Source: a virus. From it: a DNA stretch of 53,719 nt. The translations under genes were made by a program, and so were the position numbers. Where the stretch lies: positions 1 through 53,719 of IMG/VR virus record IMGVR_UViG_3300042868_003071, one strand, 5' to 3'. The notes under the pieces were generated by a model. That model searched no databases, was not told where the DNA came from, and saw only the letters and a program-made list of their open reading frames with translations. This document shows, piece after piece, positions 28,477-35,938 of the stretch (its first letter is position 1; each line of letters begins with the position of its first letter).

Positions 28477-29874
28477 TCAATGGTCAACGGGATTGATTGT
28501 ATCACGATTAACGTAATCACGCACTGCGGTTAACAAAGTTTGCTGCGTTTTATCTTTTCTTCTGATGGCCAGCATGATGGCTTCATCAATGGTGTCTTTG
28601 GCCATAATGTGATGCACAACAATATGATTCTTTTGACCCTGCCTCCAGAGTCTGCGAATAAACTGTTCATAGATCTCAAGGCTCCAAGTCAGCGAATACC
28701 AGATGACAGCATGCCCAGTACCTTGTAAGTTAAGACCGTGACCCGCCGACATTGGGTGAGCCAAAAGAACTGATGTTTTACCGGCGTTCCAATCATCAAT
28801 AATAGTATCGAGTTTATGACCAACAACCCCACTGCCAATGATAGGCGCATTAGGAAATGCGGCTTTAAGCCTCTCGAGGTCATGCGCAAAATGATAACCG
28901 ATGATGCAAGGTTGGCCTGATAGCTCCTCGACCAGATCGAGAACCGCTTCCGTCTTCGCATCATGAAGGTGTATACTTGTTCTAGCATCGCCGCTTCCAT
29001 CATCATCTAAATAAGAACCGCCATTGGCAATTTGCTGGCCTTTCATAACTGCAACGGCGGCGTTGACTGCAGTTACATTCCCGCTATTCAATTCCACGGT
29101 CAGATCGTTTTCAAAGGCGTCGTACAGTTTTCTAGCCTTTGGGGGTAGATCTACCATAATGTCGTTATAAGTTAACTCGGGCAAATCTAGATGGTCCAGC
29201 GCTGCCATACGAAGCACCTTGCCAGCCAAGGCTGCATGGATCCTAGCCTCGCCATCAGATTGCAGCTTCCATTCGTACCCGCCGTAACCGGAAGGGAAGA
29301 AGTATTCAGTACGGAATCGTGAGATGTAAGGGCCAAAGGTAGCCCCTTGGTCAAGGATCAGCTGCGGGCCAAAGATGTCAAGCAAGCTGTTTGGAGCTGG
29401 TGAGCCGGTTAAGCCCCACCTGCGGTCAAACTTATCCAGCAAAGGCTTTATTGTCTTAAACCTTTGAGTTTGCGTGTTTTTCATATAAGATATCTCATCC
29501 ACCGTCAGGATTTGGAAAGGCCAATCTTTGCCATTAAGTTGCGAAGACAGCCAGCCAAGGCCTTCAAAGTTGATAACGTATATGTCATGCTGTTGCTTTA
29601 AGACTTTAGCTTTGGTACCACCATGCAGCACGCCAACTGAGTAATCAGCAAACTGCTCCCACTTCTTGGCTTCAGGCGGCCAAACGCCATGCACAGGCCT
29701 GAGCGGAGCAATGACCAGCATCTTCTTGGCTAAGCCTTTAAGCTTCAGGATTCTAAAAGCTGATAGCACGACAGCTGTTTTACCAAGCCCGGGATCCAGC
29801 CATAAAGCTGCCGAGCCTTTTTCCACCAGAAACTTTACAGCTTCTTTCTGGTACTCATGCGGTTCCCAAAACAT
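28477..29874 (-). CDS. SNF2-family DEAD/DEAH-type helicase/translocase
   Basis: The 465-residue ATPase starts at ATG 29874, behind AAGGAAGG. Motifs appear in the SNF2 order: LWLDPGLGKTAVV (motif I, ~26-38), ILTVDEISYMKN (motif II, DE-I-S form), WGLTGSPAPNS (motif III), SAGHGLNLQ (motif V) and EQFIRRLWRQGQ (motif VI). Phage SNF2 enzymes translocate on duplex DNA during replication or recombination. It overlaps the VRR-NUC gene by 20 bases, and that overlaps the Cas4-like gene, indicating one replication/recombination operon. The last codons contain a promoter-like element for the modification operon. Confidence 0.9.
   Translation of the reverse strand: MFWEPHEYQKEAVKFLVEKGSAALWLDPGLGKTAVVLSAFRILKLKGLAKKMLVIAPLRPVHGVWPPEAKKWEQFADYSVGVLHGGTKAKVLKQQHDIYVINFEGLGWLSSQLNGKDWPFQILTVDEISYMKNTQTQRFKTIKPLLDKFDRRWGLTGSPAPNSLLDIFGPQLILDQGATFGPYISRFRTEYFFPSGYGGYEWKLQSDGEARIHAALAGKVLRMAALDHLDLPELTYNDIMVDLPPKARKLYDAFENDLTVELNSGNVTAVNAAVAVMKGQQIANGGSYLDDDGSGDARTSIHLHDAKTEAVLDLVEELSGQPCIIGYHFAHDLERLKAAFPNAPIIGSGVVGHKLDTIIDDWNAGKTSVLLAHPMSAGHGLNLQGTGHAVIWYSLTWSLEIYEQFIRRLWRQGQKNHIVVHHIMAKDTIDEAIMLAIRRKDKTQQTLLTAVRDYVNRDTINPVDH
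28496..28501 (-). promoter_or_regulatory. Minus-strand extended -10 promoter candidate for 28465
   Basis: The minus strand reads CGTGATACAATCAATCC: TACAAT preceded by TG-A, nearly the same as the element at 25444-25449. It lies inside the 3' end of the helicase gene, about 31 bases before ATG 28465, and would give the modification genes their own transcript. Confidence 0.45.
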
Positions 29875-30142
29875 TGTCAATACCTTCCTTAGAGTCAATG
29901 ATGTGGACATGATGGCCAAACTTTTGCAAGTCGTTATGCACCTTGTCCTGCAAGGCTGAGGTTTTACCTCCGGGCCGCTTTAGTTCTACCCACAAAACCC
30001 CACCACCTTTCAATGGCACAATACGATCGGGCCAACCACGGGCGTAGCGTACGTTCAATTTCAACGTAAGCAAGCCACGTTTCTTGCAAGCGGCAGAGAA
30101 GTAAGTCTCCAAATGCCGCTCAAGCAAAACCGCGGTTACCAT
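29855..30142 (-). CDS. VRR-NUC domain nuclease
   Basis: ATG 30142 is used (95 residues); a GTG 39 bases upstream is possible. The VRR-NUC pattern of the PD-(D/E)XK superfamily is clear: ERHLETYFSAACKKRG, NVRYARGWPDRIV, LWVELKRPGGKTSALQ and LQKFGHHVHIID. The catalytic residues are the Asp of GWPD and the Glu-Leu-Lys of VELK. Stand-alone VRR-NUC proteins next to SNF2 helicases are common in phages and act on branched or replicating DNA. It overlaps both neighbours. Confidence 0.85.
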   Translation of the reverse strand: MVTAVLLERHLETYFSAACKKRGLLTLKLNVRYARGWPDRIVPLKGGGVLWVELKRPGGKTSALQDKVHNDLQKFGHHVHIIDSKEGIDNVLGTA

Positions 30143-30771
30143 TGGCAAGGCCCGCCATTGGATTTGCGAAAGTGACACCACCTGCAGCCGTAGGACGGTT
30201 TAGGCGCAAAGATGTCATCATTCTCAAGTTTGCCTACACGTGCTGAAAGCCAAGCTTGTAAGTCTGGGAACTCTTTGCGTGTGTATTCTGGGTAGGGTGA
30301 TTGCTTGTTTAAGTCAATGTAGCAAATCTCTGTGGTTACGGTCTCTATCTCAGGATGGCTGGCCAAGATGATTGTTGCATATAACTTTAATTGCTCACCA
30401 TACTCACGCTCTTTGCCGGTCTTCCAGTCAAGGACGTGGGCTCTGGCGCCATCGAAGTACACAGCGTCATAGATACCCCTTACCCAAGCCTCGGGGGCCT
30501 TAAAGTCACACGGTTGCCAATCTTTGGTCACAGCAAACTCTACCTCGCTTCGTGTTTTCTTTGCAACAAGCTCTTCAAGGTAAGGAAACCAAAACTTGCG
30601 CTCATCTGGAATTAGATTGAGATTGATCAAAGCATCTTCAAACTCGGCGTGAATCATCTTGCCACGTTCTGCAGCGTCACCGGCTGGCTCATGTCGATGC
30701 TCAATGCGAGTCAGCTTGTATTTGTAAGGGCAATCTTCGTATGTTTTGATTGATGAGTTTGAGTATGCCAT
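30136..30771 (-). CDS. Cas4/RecB-like PD-(D/E)XK nuclease with Fe-S cysteines
   Basis: ATG 30771 shares its A with the stop of the previous gene (TGATG). The 211-residue protein has an N-terminal YEDCPYKYKL (Cys14), RGIYDAVYFD and the catalytic VLDWKTGKEREYGEQLKLYA (Asp and Lys of DxK, then QL-LYA). A C-terminal cluster GCRWCHF...GPCQW supplies Cys196, Cys199 and Cys209. One N-terminal and three C-terminal cysteines are the hallmark of Cas4/AddB-type [4Fe-4S] nucleases. No CRISPR genes are near, so it is a replication/recombination exonuclease and probably processes ends with the SNF2 and VRR-NUC partners. Confidence 0.85.
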   Translation of the reverse strand: MAYSNSSIKTYEDCPYKYKLTRIEHRHEPAGDAAERGKMIHAEFEDALINLNLIPDERKFWFPYLEELVAKKTRSEVEFAVTKDWQPCDFKAPEAWVRGIYDAVYFDGARAHVLDWKTGKEREYGEQLKLYATIILASHPEIETVTTEICYIDLNKQSPYPEYTRKEFPDLQAWLSARVGKLENDDIFAPKPSYGCRWCHFRKSNGGPCQW

Positions 30772-31001
30772 CACTTATCTTTCAGAGTATCAGTGTAAGG
30801 GAAGAACGGCTTTGGGTTTGCAACAACAAGCTTTACTTGCTGCATGCCATTGCGGCTTCTAAATCTGGGGTCTTGCAAAAAGATGCTAGGCCGCGGATCA
30901 CTTTGCCATTCAAACGGGCTTAACGAAACGGTAGGTTTATTGCCTTTTGCAACAAAGCAACCTCTTTCGTGATCATACTTTATTAATTCCATTATTTGCA
31001 T
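30771..31001 (-). CDS. Hypothetical protein in the replication operon
   Basis: The 76-residue product starts at ATG 31001 (an in-frame ATG at 30992 is also possible) inside the 3' end of the previous gene. It is basic and Pro/Phe-rich (SLSPFEWQSDPRPSIFLQ, VVANPKPFFPYTDT) without membrane span. Start and stop overlaps put it firmly in the operon between the polymerase and the Cas4-like nuclease. No family recognised. Confidence 0.6.
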   Translation of the reverse strand: MQIMELIKYDHERGCFVAKGNKPTVSLSPFEWQSDPRPSIFLQDPRFRSRNGMQQVKLVVANPKPFFPYTDTLKDK

Positions 31002-31161
31002 CTTGTAGTTTCTCGTAGTATTTTTTAGGGAATGGATCTTTTTTATCTAGCAATTGTCTTAACCATTCAGCCCCGCCAAGATGATTAAGAATATGCCACT
31101 GTCTATCTGACATTCGTACTTGTCTGCCTAATAGTTTTTCAGGTGGTTTAGGTCTTGGCAT
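30973..31161 (-). CDS. Small basic ribbon-helix-helix-like protein
   Basis: This 62-residue protein has AAGGA nine bases before ATG 31161. Its core, LLGRQVRMSDRQWHILNHLG followed by GAEWLRQLLDK, follows the pattern of small phage/plasmid proteins with one strand and two helices, reminiscent of ribbon-helix-helix DNA-binding proteins. It could bind operator DNA in the early region. The fold is a guess from pattern; the gene overlaps both neighbours, which supports coding. Confidence 0.6.
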   Translation of the reverse strand: MPRPKPPEKLLGRQVRMSDRQWHILNHLGGAEWLRQLLDKKDPFPKKYYEKLQDANNGINKV

Positions 31162-31369
31162 CCTTCATGTTCCTTACATATACTGCAAAGCTTGAAATAG
31201 TATCTTGGCCAAAGGCAGTCATCTTTTCAATTTCACGTGCTACTTCTTCAAGCACTTGGTTGCGCTGGGATGGGGATATGTAGACATCCCAAAGATAGGG
31301 TTGTCCGCTACGTATTTTGTTTTCATGCGCAATGCGTGTAAACTCATCGTCTTCTTCTGTGTGGATCAC
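31148..31369 (-). CDS. Hypothetical protein, GTG start
   Basis: GTG 31369 is preferred: GGAGG lies five bases upstream and GTGA overlaps the stop of the small membrane gene. A TTG four codons earlier opens the same frame. The 73-residue acidic protein contains DEFTRIAHENKIRSGQPYLW and SPSQRNQVLEEVAREIEKMT, and appears helical. It sits between the polymerase and the RHH-like gene. Function unknown. Confidence 0.6.
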   Translation of the reverse strand: MIHTEEDDEFTRIAHENKIRSGQPYLWDVYISPSQRNQVLEEVAREIEKMTAFGQDTISSFAVYVRNMKDAKT

Positions 31370-31458
31370 ATTGGCCTCCAAACGTACAAATCAAGCAGCA
31401 CAACAATAATGCCTACAAGGAACACAATTCTTTCAAACTTTTCTATGCGTGTCATCAT
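31366..31458 (-). CDS. 30-residue single-span membrane peptide after DNA polymerase
   Basis: ATG 31458 overlaps the polymerase stop (ATGA) and is preceded by a near-perfect AGGAGGT; a second ATG follows directly. The frame reads MMTRIEKFERIVFLVGII then VVLLDLYVWRPM and stops at TGA 31366-31368, which overlaps the GTG of the next gene. A basic N-terminus followed by one hydrophobic span predicts an inner-membrane peptide with its N-terminus in the cytoplasm. The ribosome-binding site is among the best in the window, so it is surely translated. Its role is unknown; superinfection or membrane anchoring of replication are possibilities. Confidence 0.75.
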   Translation of the reverse strand: MMTRIEKFERIVFLVGIIVVLLDLYVWRPM

Positions 31459-33275
31459 TTGACCTCCTGATATGTATTGCCGATTTTGTAATCACTAACC
31501 ATAGGTACATCCATCATTAAAGCATTGCACATAGACCATGTTAAGCATTCAGCCTCGCGAACCACATGCTCTTCCGGAGCTGAGATAACCAACTCATCAT
31601 GCACGCTAAGCAAAAGCCTGCTGCCTTGACGTTTGCTTTGGTACAGCAGCATGGCTGCCTTGGCCTGATCAGCCGCTGAGCCTTGAATCAAAAGGTTGAC
31701 ACCTTTGTAGTCAAACTCACGCAGACGGCCATTGATAATCTTAGGCGGTTCCATTTTGATAAGACGCCCGCCAATGGTTTTCAATGGTTGGTTTAATTTA
31801 TACCTTGTACGCATGGTGGATTGCATCGTCTTGAGGCCCGGAGCCACCGCGGTGGTATATGTATCCACCAATGTCTTTGCCATTTCATAATCTATCTCCA
31901 GCATTTCACTGATTTTCTTAGGGCCTGCGCCGTAGAGAATAGCAAATGATACGCCTTTTGAGTAAGTCCTTGACACCTCACGGCCGCTGGCCTCAGTCAT
32001 CATTTTGGCTGCATAGGTATGCAAGTCAGCACGAGCATCGGCTTGATACTGTTGCATCAATGCCCCGCCTTCAAAGTGCGCAAAGATACGCAGCTCTTGA
32101 GCGTTGAAGTCACATGCAATTAGCTTATGCCCTTCATCGGCTAGGATGAAGCTTCGGATGAGTGGGAGGGTTGCCACATCCAAGTCGGGTGGGATTCCAA
32201 CCTTCGGGTAACGGACAGGCGCATTTTGAAAGTTGGGTGTTGAAGAGAGTCTGCCGGTTCGTGTACCCCCACGTTCACCTCGTACACTGTTCCAGTTTGT
32301 GTAGATTCTACCTGTAGATGCAGAAGCTTGTAACCAGGGCTCAATGAAAGTTGACAAACATGTTGATAGGTTGGCTCTATATCTAAGGACATCTTTTAAC
32401 TCCGTGTGTGTGATTAGTTCTTCAAAAGTTTCCTTGTCGGCTCTAGGTTGGCCTTTATCCGTGGTAGGCCACCCATTATCTTTCAACCAGTATTCTGTGG
32501 GATAAATACTATTGACCAGCTCTTTATCGCTGTCAAGATTCAAATCAGGAGAACCTAACAATGCGCGAACCCAAACATTACACTTTTCAATATCTATTAC
32601 TGCTTGCTCTTTTGCTTTTTGCAAACCGACTCGATCAACCCTTACGCCTAACCGCGAGTTTTCAAGCAACATTGGAATCAAAGCCACCTCACGGTGGTAA
32701 GCCTCCTGCTGTGCGGGTAAAACCTGCTCGATAAGATATTCGTAAAGCTTGCTTGTAAGCCGCACGTCAGCTGCGGCGTATTTGCCTACCAATTCCACGG
32801 GGCCGCGGGAGATGTATGCACCCCATGTAGACTTTTTACGACGTGCCTCATCCACATTGGCAAGGATCCACTCCTTCAGCTCATCCCTTTCATTAGGCGT
32901 GTCCAAGCTCCAAGTGACAACCAAGTCTTTTAAAGATAAAGACTGCACGTGAGGATCGTGGAGAAAAGCAAGAATAAGAGTATCGTGTATGACTGCGGTG
33001 TTCTGTGGGATGGGTACATCCAAATGAGTTTCAGCAACATCAAGGTCAAACATAGCGTTATGAAAACAGATGTCGCGTCCGCTATCATAGATCATCTCCA
33101 TCATTGCTTTAACAGCCGCTTGTGTTGTGTTATTGCCTGTAAGGTGGCCAAAGGCGTGGTAGCCGTCTGGGTATTCACCTTCAGGGTCGTAGACGGCCAA
33201 GCCAACTGGCACTGGAGGATACTCCGGCCGTGGGCCAATAGCCATTGTTTCAAAATCAAGATAGACAGGTTTCAT
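31455..33275 (-). CDS. DNA polymerase I (family A) with 3'-5' exonuclease
   Basis: ATG 33275 starts directly at the exonuclease domain (MKPVYLDFETM; Asp6, Glu8); a TTG 42 bases upstream is unlikely. The exonuclease continues with CFHNAMFDLDV and KYAAADVRLTSKLY. The polymerase motifs are A (IACDFNAQELRIFAHF), B (RTYSKGVSFAILYGAG) and C (LLLSVHDELVIS). The residue equivalent to E. coli Phe762 is Phe, the form most often linked to virulent phages. At 606 residues it is the size of T7-like/aquatic phage PolA enzymes without a 5' nuclease domain. It is the main replicative polymerase, and would have to accept modified dCTP if the hypermodification proposal holds. Confidence 0.95.
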   Translation of the reverse strand: MKPVYLDFETMAIGPRPEYPPVPVGLAVYDPEGEYPDGYHAFGHLTGNNTTQAAVKAMMEMIYDSGRDICFHNAMFDLDVAETHLDVPIPQNTAVIHDTLILAFLHDPHVQSLSLKDLVVTWSLDTPNERDELKEWILANVDEARRKKSTWGAYISRGPVELVGKYAAADVRLTSKLYEYLIEQVLPAQQEAYHREVALIPMLLENSRLGVRVDRVGLQKAKEQAVIDIEKCNVWVRALLGSPDLNLDSDKELVNSIYPTEYWLKDNGWPTTDKGQPRADKETFEELITHTELKDVLRYRANLSTCLSTFIEPWLQASASTGRIYTNWNSVRGERGGTRTGRLSSTPNFQNAPVRYPKVGIPPDLDVATLPLIRSFILADEGHKLIACDFNAQELRIFAHFEGGALMQQYQADARADLHTYAAKMMTEASGREVSRTYSKGVSFAILYGAGPKKISEMLEIDYEMAKTLVDTYTTAVAPGLKTMQSTMRTRYKLNQPLKTIGGRLIKMEPPKIINGRLREFDYKGVNLLIQGSAADQAKAAMLLYQSKRQGSRLLLSVHDELVISAPEEHVVREAECLTWSMCNALMMDVPMVSDYKIGNTYQEVK

Positions 33276-33349
33276 AATAAAGGTGGGGGTACTAACCGCT
33301 CGTCTGCAAGCTTTCAAAAAGCCTTTGCACGGCTTTCCCCCCGTAATCC

Positions 33350-34093
33350 TTAGTACTTTGGATTGCCATCCACAGCAGGTGCTGCGTCAGATTCTTCATT
33401 GATAGCGCCGGCCGAGTCAATGGCCTTCTGCACTTCGGTCTTAGCACGCTCAATCAATGCGCCAATGACAGCGTTATCTTCAATAGCCTTGACCATGTTG
33501 AAGACTACCTTGAACTGTGTCTTGGCATCAGGTGCAACAGCAACTTCACTGATCACACCCAGTGGAGGACGCTTCAACGTAGCAGCAAGTGTTTGCGCGT
33601 ATGTTGCGTAGTTCTTTAAGCTGGTAACAGGTGGACGCAATGCAGCAACCTCAGCAGCCTTGACAGCATCAACACTGCCAATGCTATCAGCAGGTATCAA
33701 AAGCAAGCGGCGTGTTTCACGGCAAGCTTTACCTTTACCGCCATTTGGCGCAGAGCCCCACTCATTCTTAGGACAGCCTTCGCAGGTTGTGTGCTGAACT
33801 GCAGGCGACGCGGATGAGGGAGCCATGCCTGTTGCCGTTGCGCTGATGGCAAAGCAATCAGGGCCTGTGACCTTGGTAGGATCATAACGGCTGCTGTAGT
33901 ACAGACGCTCAATGGGAGCTGCCAATACGACGCAGGCCAGCTTGTTGCCAGTGATTACATCACCACGGTATGTGAGGTTACCCCCCTTGGTGGAAAGAAA
34001 TGCCGTGGCGAGGCTGCTTTGCTCGGCCTTAACCGATTCAATGGCCAAGGCGGCAAGTTGATCTTCAAACAACGCAATTTGATTTTTAGACAT
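33350..34093 (-). CDS. Conserved phage replication-region protein, possible ssDNA-binding protein
   Basis: The 247-residue protein has AAGGATCC before ATG 34093. A central Cys pattern (GPDCFAIS ... TTCEGCPKNEWGS ... GKGKACRETRRLLLIP) could bind zinc, followed by strands and a helix (QFKVVFNMVKAIEDNAVIGA) and a disordered, mildly acidic tail. Such proteins lie beside PolA in many aquatic phages. Position, abundance-type composition and metal site would fit a ssDNA-binding protein (T4 gp32 also holds Zn), but there is no clear OB-fold signature. I treat it as conserved, function unproven. Confidence 0.65.
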   Translation of the reverse strand: MSKNQIALFEDQLAALAIESVKAEQSSLATAFLSTKGGNLTYRGDVITGNKLACVVLAAPIERLYYSSRYDPTKVTGPDCFAISATATGMAPSSASPAVQHTTCEGCPKNEWGSAPNGGKGKACRETRRLLLIPADSIGSVDAVKAAEVAALRPPVTSLKNYATYAQTLAATLKRPPLGVISEVAVAPDAKTQFKVVFNMVKAIEDNAVIGALIERAKTEVQKAIDSAGAINEESDAAPAVDGNPKY

Positions 34094-34117
34094 AAGGATC
34101 CTTAGTTAAACAAGAAG

Positions 34118-34483
34118 TTATTTACGACGAACGGTAAGTTCCCAGACCTCAGATGCTTCGGTCCCGGGGATGGCCTCACCAGCTTCCCACCGCTCACGGA
34201 AGGCTGTTGAGGAAAGCCGCTTATGCAGCAATTCGAATTGGCTTGTCTGTGCGACATAGCCGTAAAAAGCTTGCCAATCTTTGATGGCAGGGTGCTTGGT
34301 CATTTTCATAGAGCATGATGCTTTATCAGATGCTGCTTGGCTTATGCCGGCATCAGACATAAGGGCCATGATGTCACCTTCAAGGCGACCAAGCTTGGCC
34401 GTCATGTCTTTGATTTTAGATGAGAGCTCTTCACGCTCGTTTTTGGTTGCGACGTAATCGTCGATCAATTCTTTAATGTTCAT
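34118..34483 (-). CDS. Conserved phage protein with N-terminal coiled coil
   Basis: ATG 34483 follows AAAGG. The 121-residue product begins with MNIKELIDDYVATKNEREEL and a coiled coil (IKDMTAKLGRLEGDIMALM). The C-terminal part (IKDWQAFYGYVAQTSQFELL, HKRLSSTAFRE, WELTVRRK) is a pattern common in phage early regions. The gene overlaps the MazG-like stop (ATGA). Its function is not known; association with replication is by neighbourhood. Confidence 0.7.
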   Translation of the reverse strand: MNIKELIDDYVATKNEREELSSKIKDMTAKLGRLEGDIMALMSDAGISQAASDKASCSMKMTKHPAIKDWQAFYGYVAQTSQFELLHKRLSSTAFRERWEAGEAIPGTEASEVWELTVRRK

Positions 34484-34887
34484 GACTTTGCCTTTTGCTG
34501 TTCTGTTTGTATGATGGCCAACATCATGGCCTCGGGGGCTTGCCAACCCATAGGCTTGATGACGTCGTATTGTGAGCCGCGCAACGATCTGATGTAGTCA
34601 TTGGCTGGTTCTTTGTTCATGTTGGCTTCGTGTACCACATTAAAAAGCTGGTCAAATGGCAACCCCATAGCATGGGCACAGCCCATGGTAACGTAGGTAA
34701 GATCAACCAAAGCATCAGCGGCGTCGACAAGGCTATTCTCCTCGCAAGCACGAAGGTATTCACTAAGCTCTTCCATGATGAAGCGAGCAAAGTAACTGGC
34801 TTGCTCGGATGTAAGCAAGGTAGGTGTGGTGGAGACTGGCAGACCCATCTTGCGACGGAAGGCCAGTACTTTTTCTGAATTAGTCAT
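34480..34887 (-). CDS. MazG-like / all-alpha NTP pyrophosphatase
   Basis: ATG 34887 (135 residues) is chosen for its overlap with the preceding stop; ATG 34893 is close by. The metal-binding pattern is IMEELSEYLRACEE (Glu39, Glu40, Glu43) followed by VDAADALVDLTYVTMG (Asp55, Asp58, Asp62). It continues with a helix HAMGLPFDQLFNVVHEANMN ending in K. These enzymes hydrolyse (d)NTPs to (d)NMPs. Human DCTPP1 and dCTPase-like phage enzymes show that dCTP is a possible substrate, which would remove unmodified dCTP and feed dCMP to the gp42-like enzyme. Specificity cannot be read from the sequence. Confidence 0.75.
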   Translation of the reverse strand: MTNSEKVLAFRRKMGLPVSTTPTLLTSEQASYFARFIMEELSEYLRACEENSLVDAADALVDLTYVTMGCAHAMGLPFDQLFNVVHEANMNKEPANDYIRSLRGSQYDVIKPMGWQAPEAMMLAIIQTEQQKAKS

Positions 34888-35332
34888 ATGCATAATCATT
34901 TGCTGTTGTAGTACGTGCGGCGCATTCTTTGTACATAAGTGATTCAAATGCATTGCGGTTAGCTGGGTTAAGTGTTGCTGTAATGTCTTTGCCATCCATC
35001 AACACAACGTAATCAAAGCCAAGGCGCTTTACGCTATACAACACAACAATGTCGCGTTCAATGTCGCCATCACCCCACTCGGCTTGCCAATTGTCTAAGC
35101 CATAGTGATCTAAGGAGTATTCGTATTCATCTGGCATGGTAGGTTTTGGTGTTGCGTAAATGACGTATGCACTAAGGTGGCCAAGAGCGCGTGCTGCTGC
35201 CATGCGCAATTCTAATTGCTCTTTGTATGATGCCAAGGCAGTAGCATCAGCAGGCGCATTAAGAACAAAAGCCTCAATGCCTTGGTAAATTTCCTGCAAC
35301 TCGGTGAGAGGGATGCTTACAGTTTTAGTCAT
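34880..35332 (-). CDS. Hypothetical early protein
   Basis: ATG 35332 overlaps the previous stop (ATGA) and has GGAGG at good distance. The 150-residue product is acidic with a helical N-terminus (SIPLTELQEIYQGIEAFVLN, YKEQLELRMAAARALGHLS) and a beta-rich C-terminus (IERDIVVLYSVKRLGFDYVV). No catalytic motif or membrane span is visible. It is coupled both up- and downstream. I do not recognise the family. Confidence 0.65.
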   Translation of the reverse strand: MTKTVSIPLTELQEIYQGIEAFVLNAPADATALASYKEQLELRMAAARALGHLSAYVIYATPKPTMPDEYEYSLDHYGLDNWQAEWGDGDIERDIVVLYSVKRLGFDYVVLMDGKDITATLNPANRNAFESLMYKECAARTTTANDYAYD

Positions 35333-35841
35333 ACGGCCTCCACTGTTGCAAGCAAGTCGCGGAGCCACAGCGGCTGTTGGTCTTTGCCTTTGTTGTACAC
35401 AAGCGGCATGGTGGCAGCTTTGCTGGCATAGTAACGACGATAGGATTCGATGTGGTCGTCGCTTTTGTATTCGTCAGGCATTGCCAAGGTAGGTGGAGAC
35501 CATTTGGTAGGCAAGGCAAGCATGGCCGGAGGGCACACTAGTAATTCGGCATGTAGTACATCATTGCTTTTGTGGCCGTGGCCATAGCGGTACTTGAATT
35601 CACGGCCGAGGAAGCGTGCAAGGTCGCTGGTCCAGTTGTAATGCAACCGAGACTGACGAACCCAGACGGCTGAGGGATGATTGGCATGCGTGGGGCGGTA
35701 GGATACTTTGTCGCCATTGCCGTAGTGGTGATGCGCAGTTGCAAGCAGCTGGCAGGATTCGATAAGCATTTTGCCGACATGCTTGTCGCAGTGCATAACA
35801 GCAGCAATGCTGGGCAAATGATGTAGATAGAAGATGTTCAT
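35329..35841 (-). CDS. Conserved phage protein with CDKHVxKM motif
   Basis: ATG 35841 stands behind the conserved TTGAAAGGTATTGT leader. The 170-residue protein has the recurring phage pattern MNIFYLHHLPSIAA, HCDKHVGKMLIESCQLLATA and HANHPSAVWVRQSRLHYNW, followed by KYRYGHGHKSNDVL and an aromatic/basic C-terminus. The many His, Cys and Asp residues suggest a metal site. Relatives are frequent in phage early regions and remain uncharacterised. It is the first gene of a leftward run to the polymerase, driven by its own promoter-like box. Confidence 0.75.
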   Translation of the reverse strand: MNIFYLHHLPSIAAVMHCDKHVGKMLIESCQLLATAHHHYGNGDKVSYRPTHANHPSAVWVRQSRLHYNWTSDLARFLGREFKYRYGHGHKSNDVLHAELLVCPPAMLALPTKWSPPTLAMPDEYKSDDHIESYRRYYASKAATMPLVYNKGKDQQPLWLRDLLATVEAV

Positions 35842-35893
35842 ACAATACCTTTCAATAATCAAAAAAACAAGTGGACTAGTAACGTGAGATTAA

Positions 35894-35899
35894 ATTGTA
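35894..35899 (-). promoter_or_regulatory. Minus-strand -10 promoter candidate for 35841
   Basis: TACAAT on the minus strand (within TTGTACAATTTAATC), about 53 bases before ATG 35841 and just downstream of the hairpin at 35907-35934. With that hairpin it would separate the DUF932 transcript from the replication operon. The -35 region overlaps the hairpin and is not recognisable. Confidence 0.4.
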
Positions 35900-35906
35900 C
35901 AACAAA

Positions 35907-35934
35907 TTTAGGGGCCGTATGAGGTACCCCTAAA
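35907..35934 (-). terminator. Terminator-like hairpin after the DUF932 gene
   Basis: TTTAGGGG (35907-35914) and CCCCTAAA (35927-35934) pair over eight bases around a twelve-base loop. On the minus strand it starts five bases after the DUF932 stop and is followed by TTTGTTGT. It should end most DUF932 mRNA and leave the downstream genes to the promoter candidate at 35894. Confidence 0.65.
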
Positions 35935-35938
35935 AATA

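Noticed and set aside
30136-30771. Cas4 as part of a CRISPR system
   Set aside because: No cas1/cas2 or repeat array is present. Phage Cas4-like nucleases commonly serve in recombination.
35329-35841. T4 DenV-like pyrimidine-dimer glycosylase
   Set aside because: The CDKHVxKM pattern belongs to a different, uncharacterised phage family; DenV residues are not recognisable.
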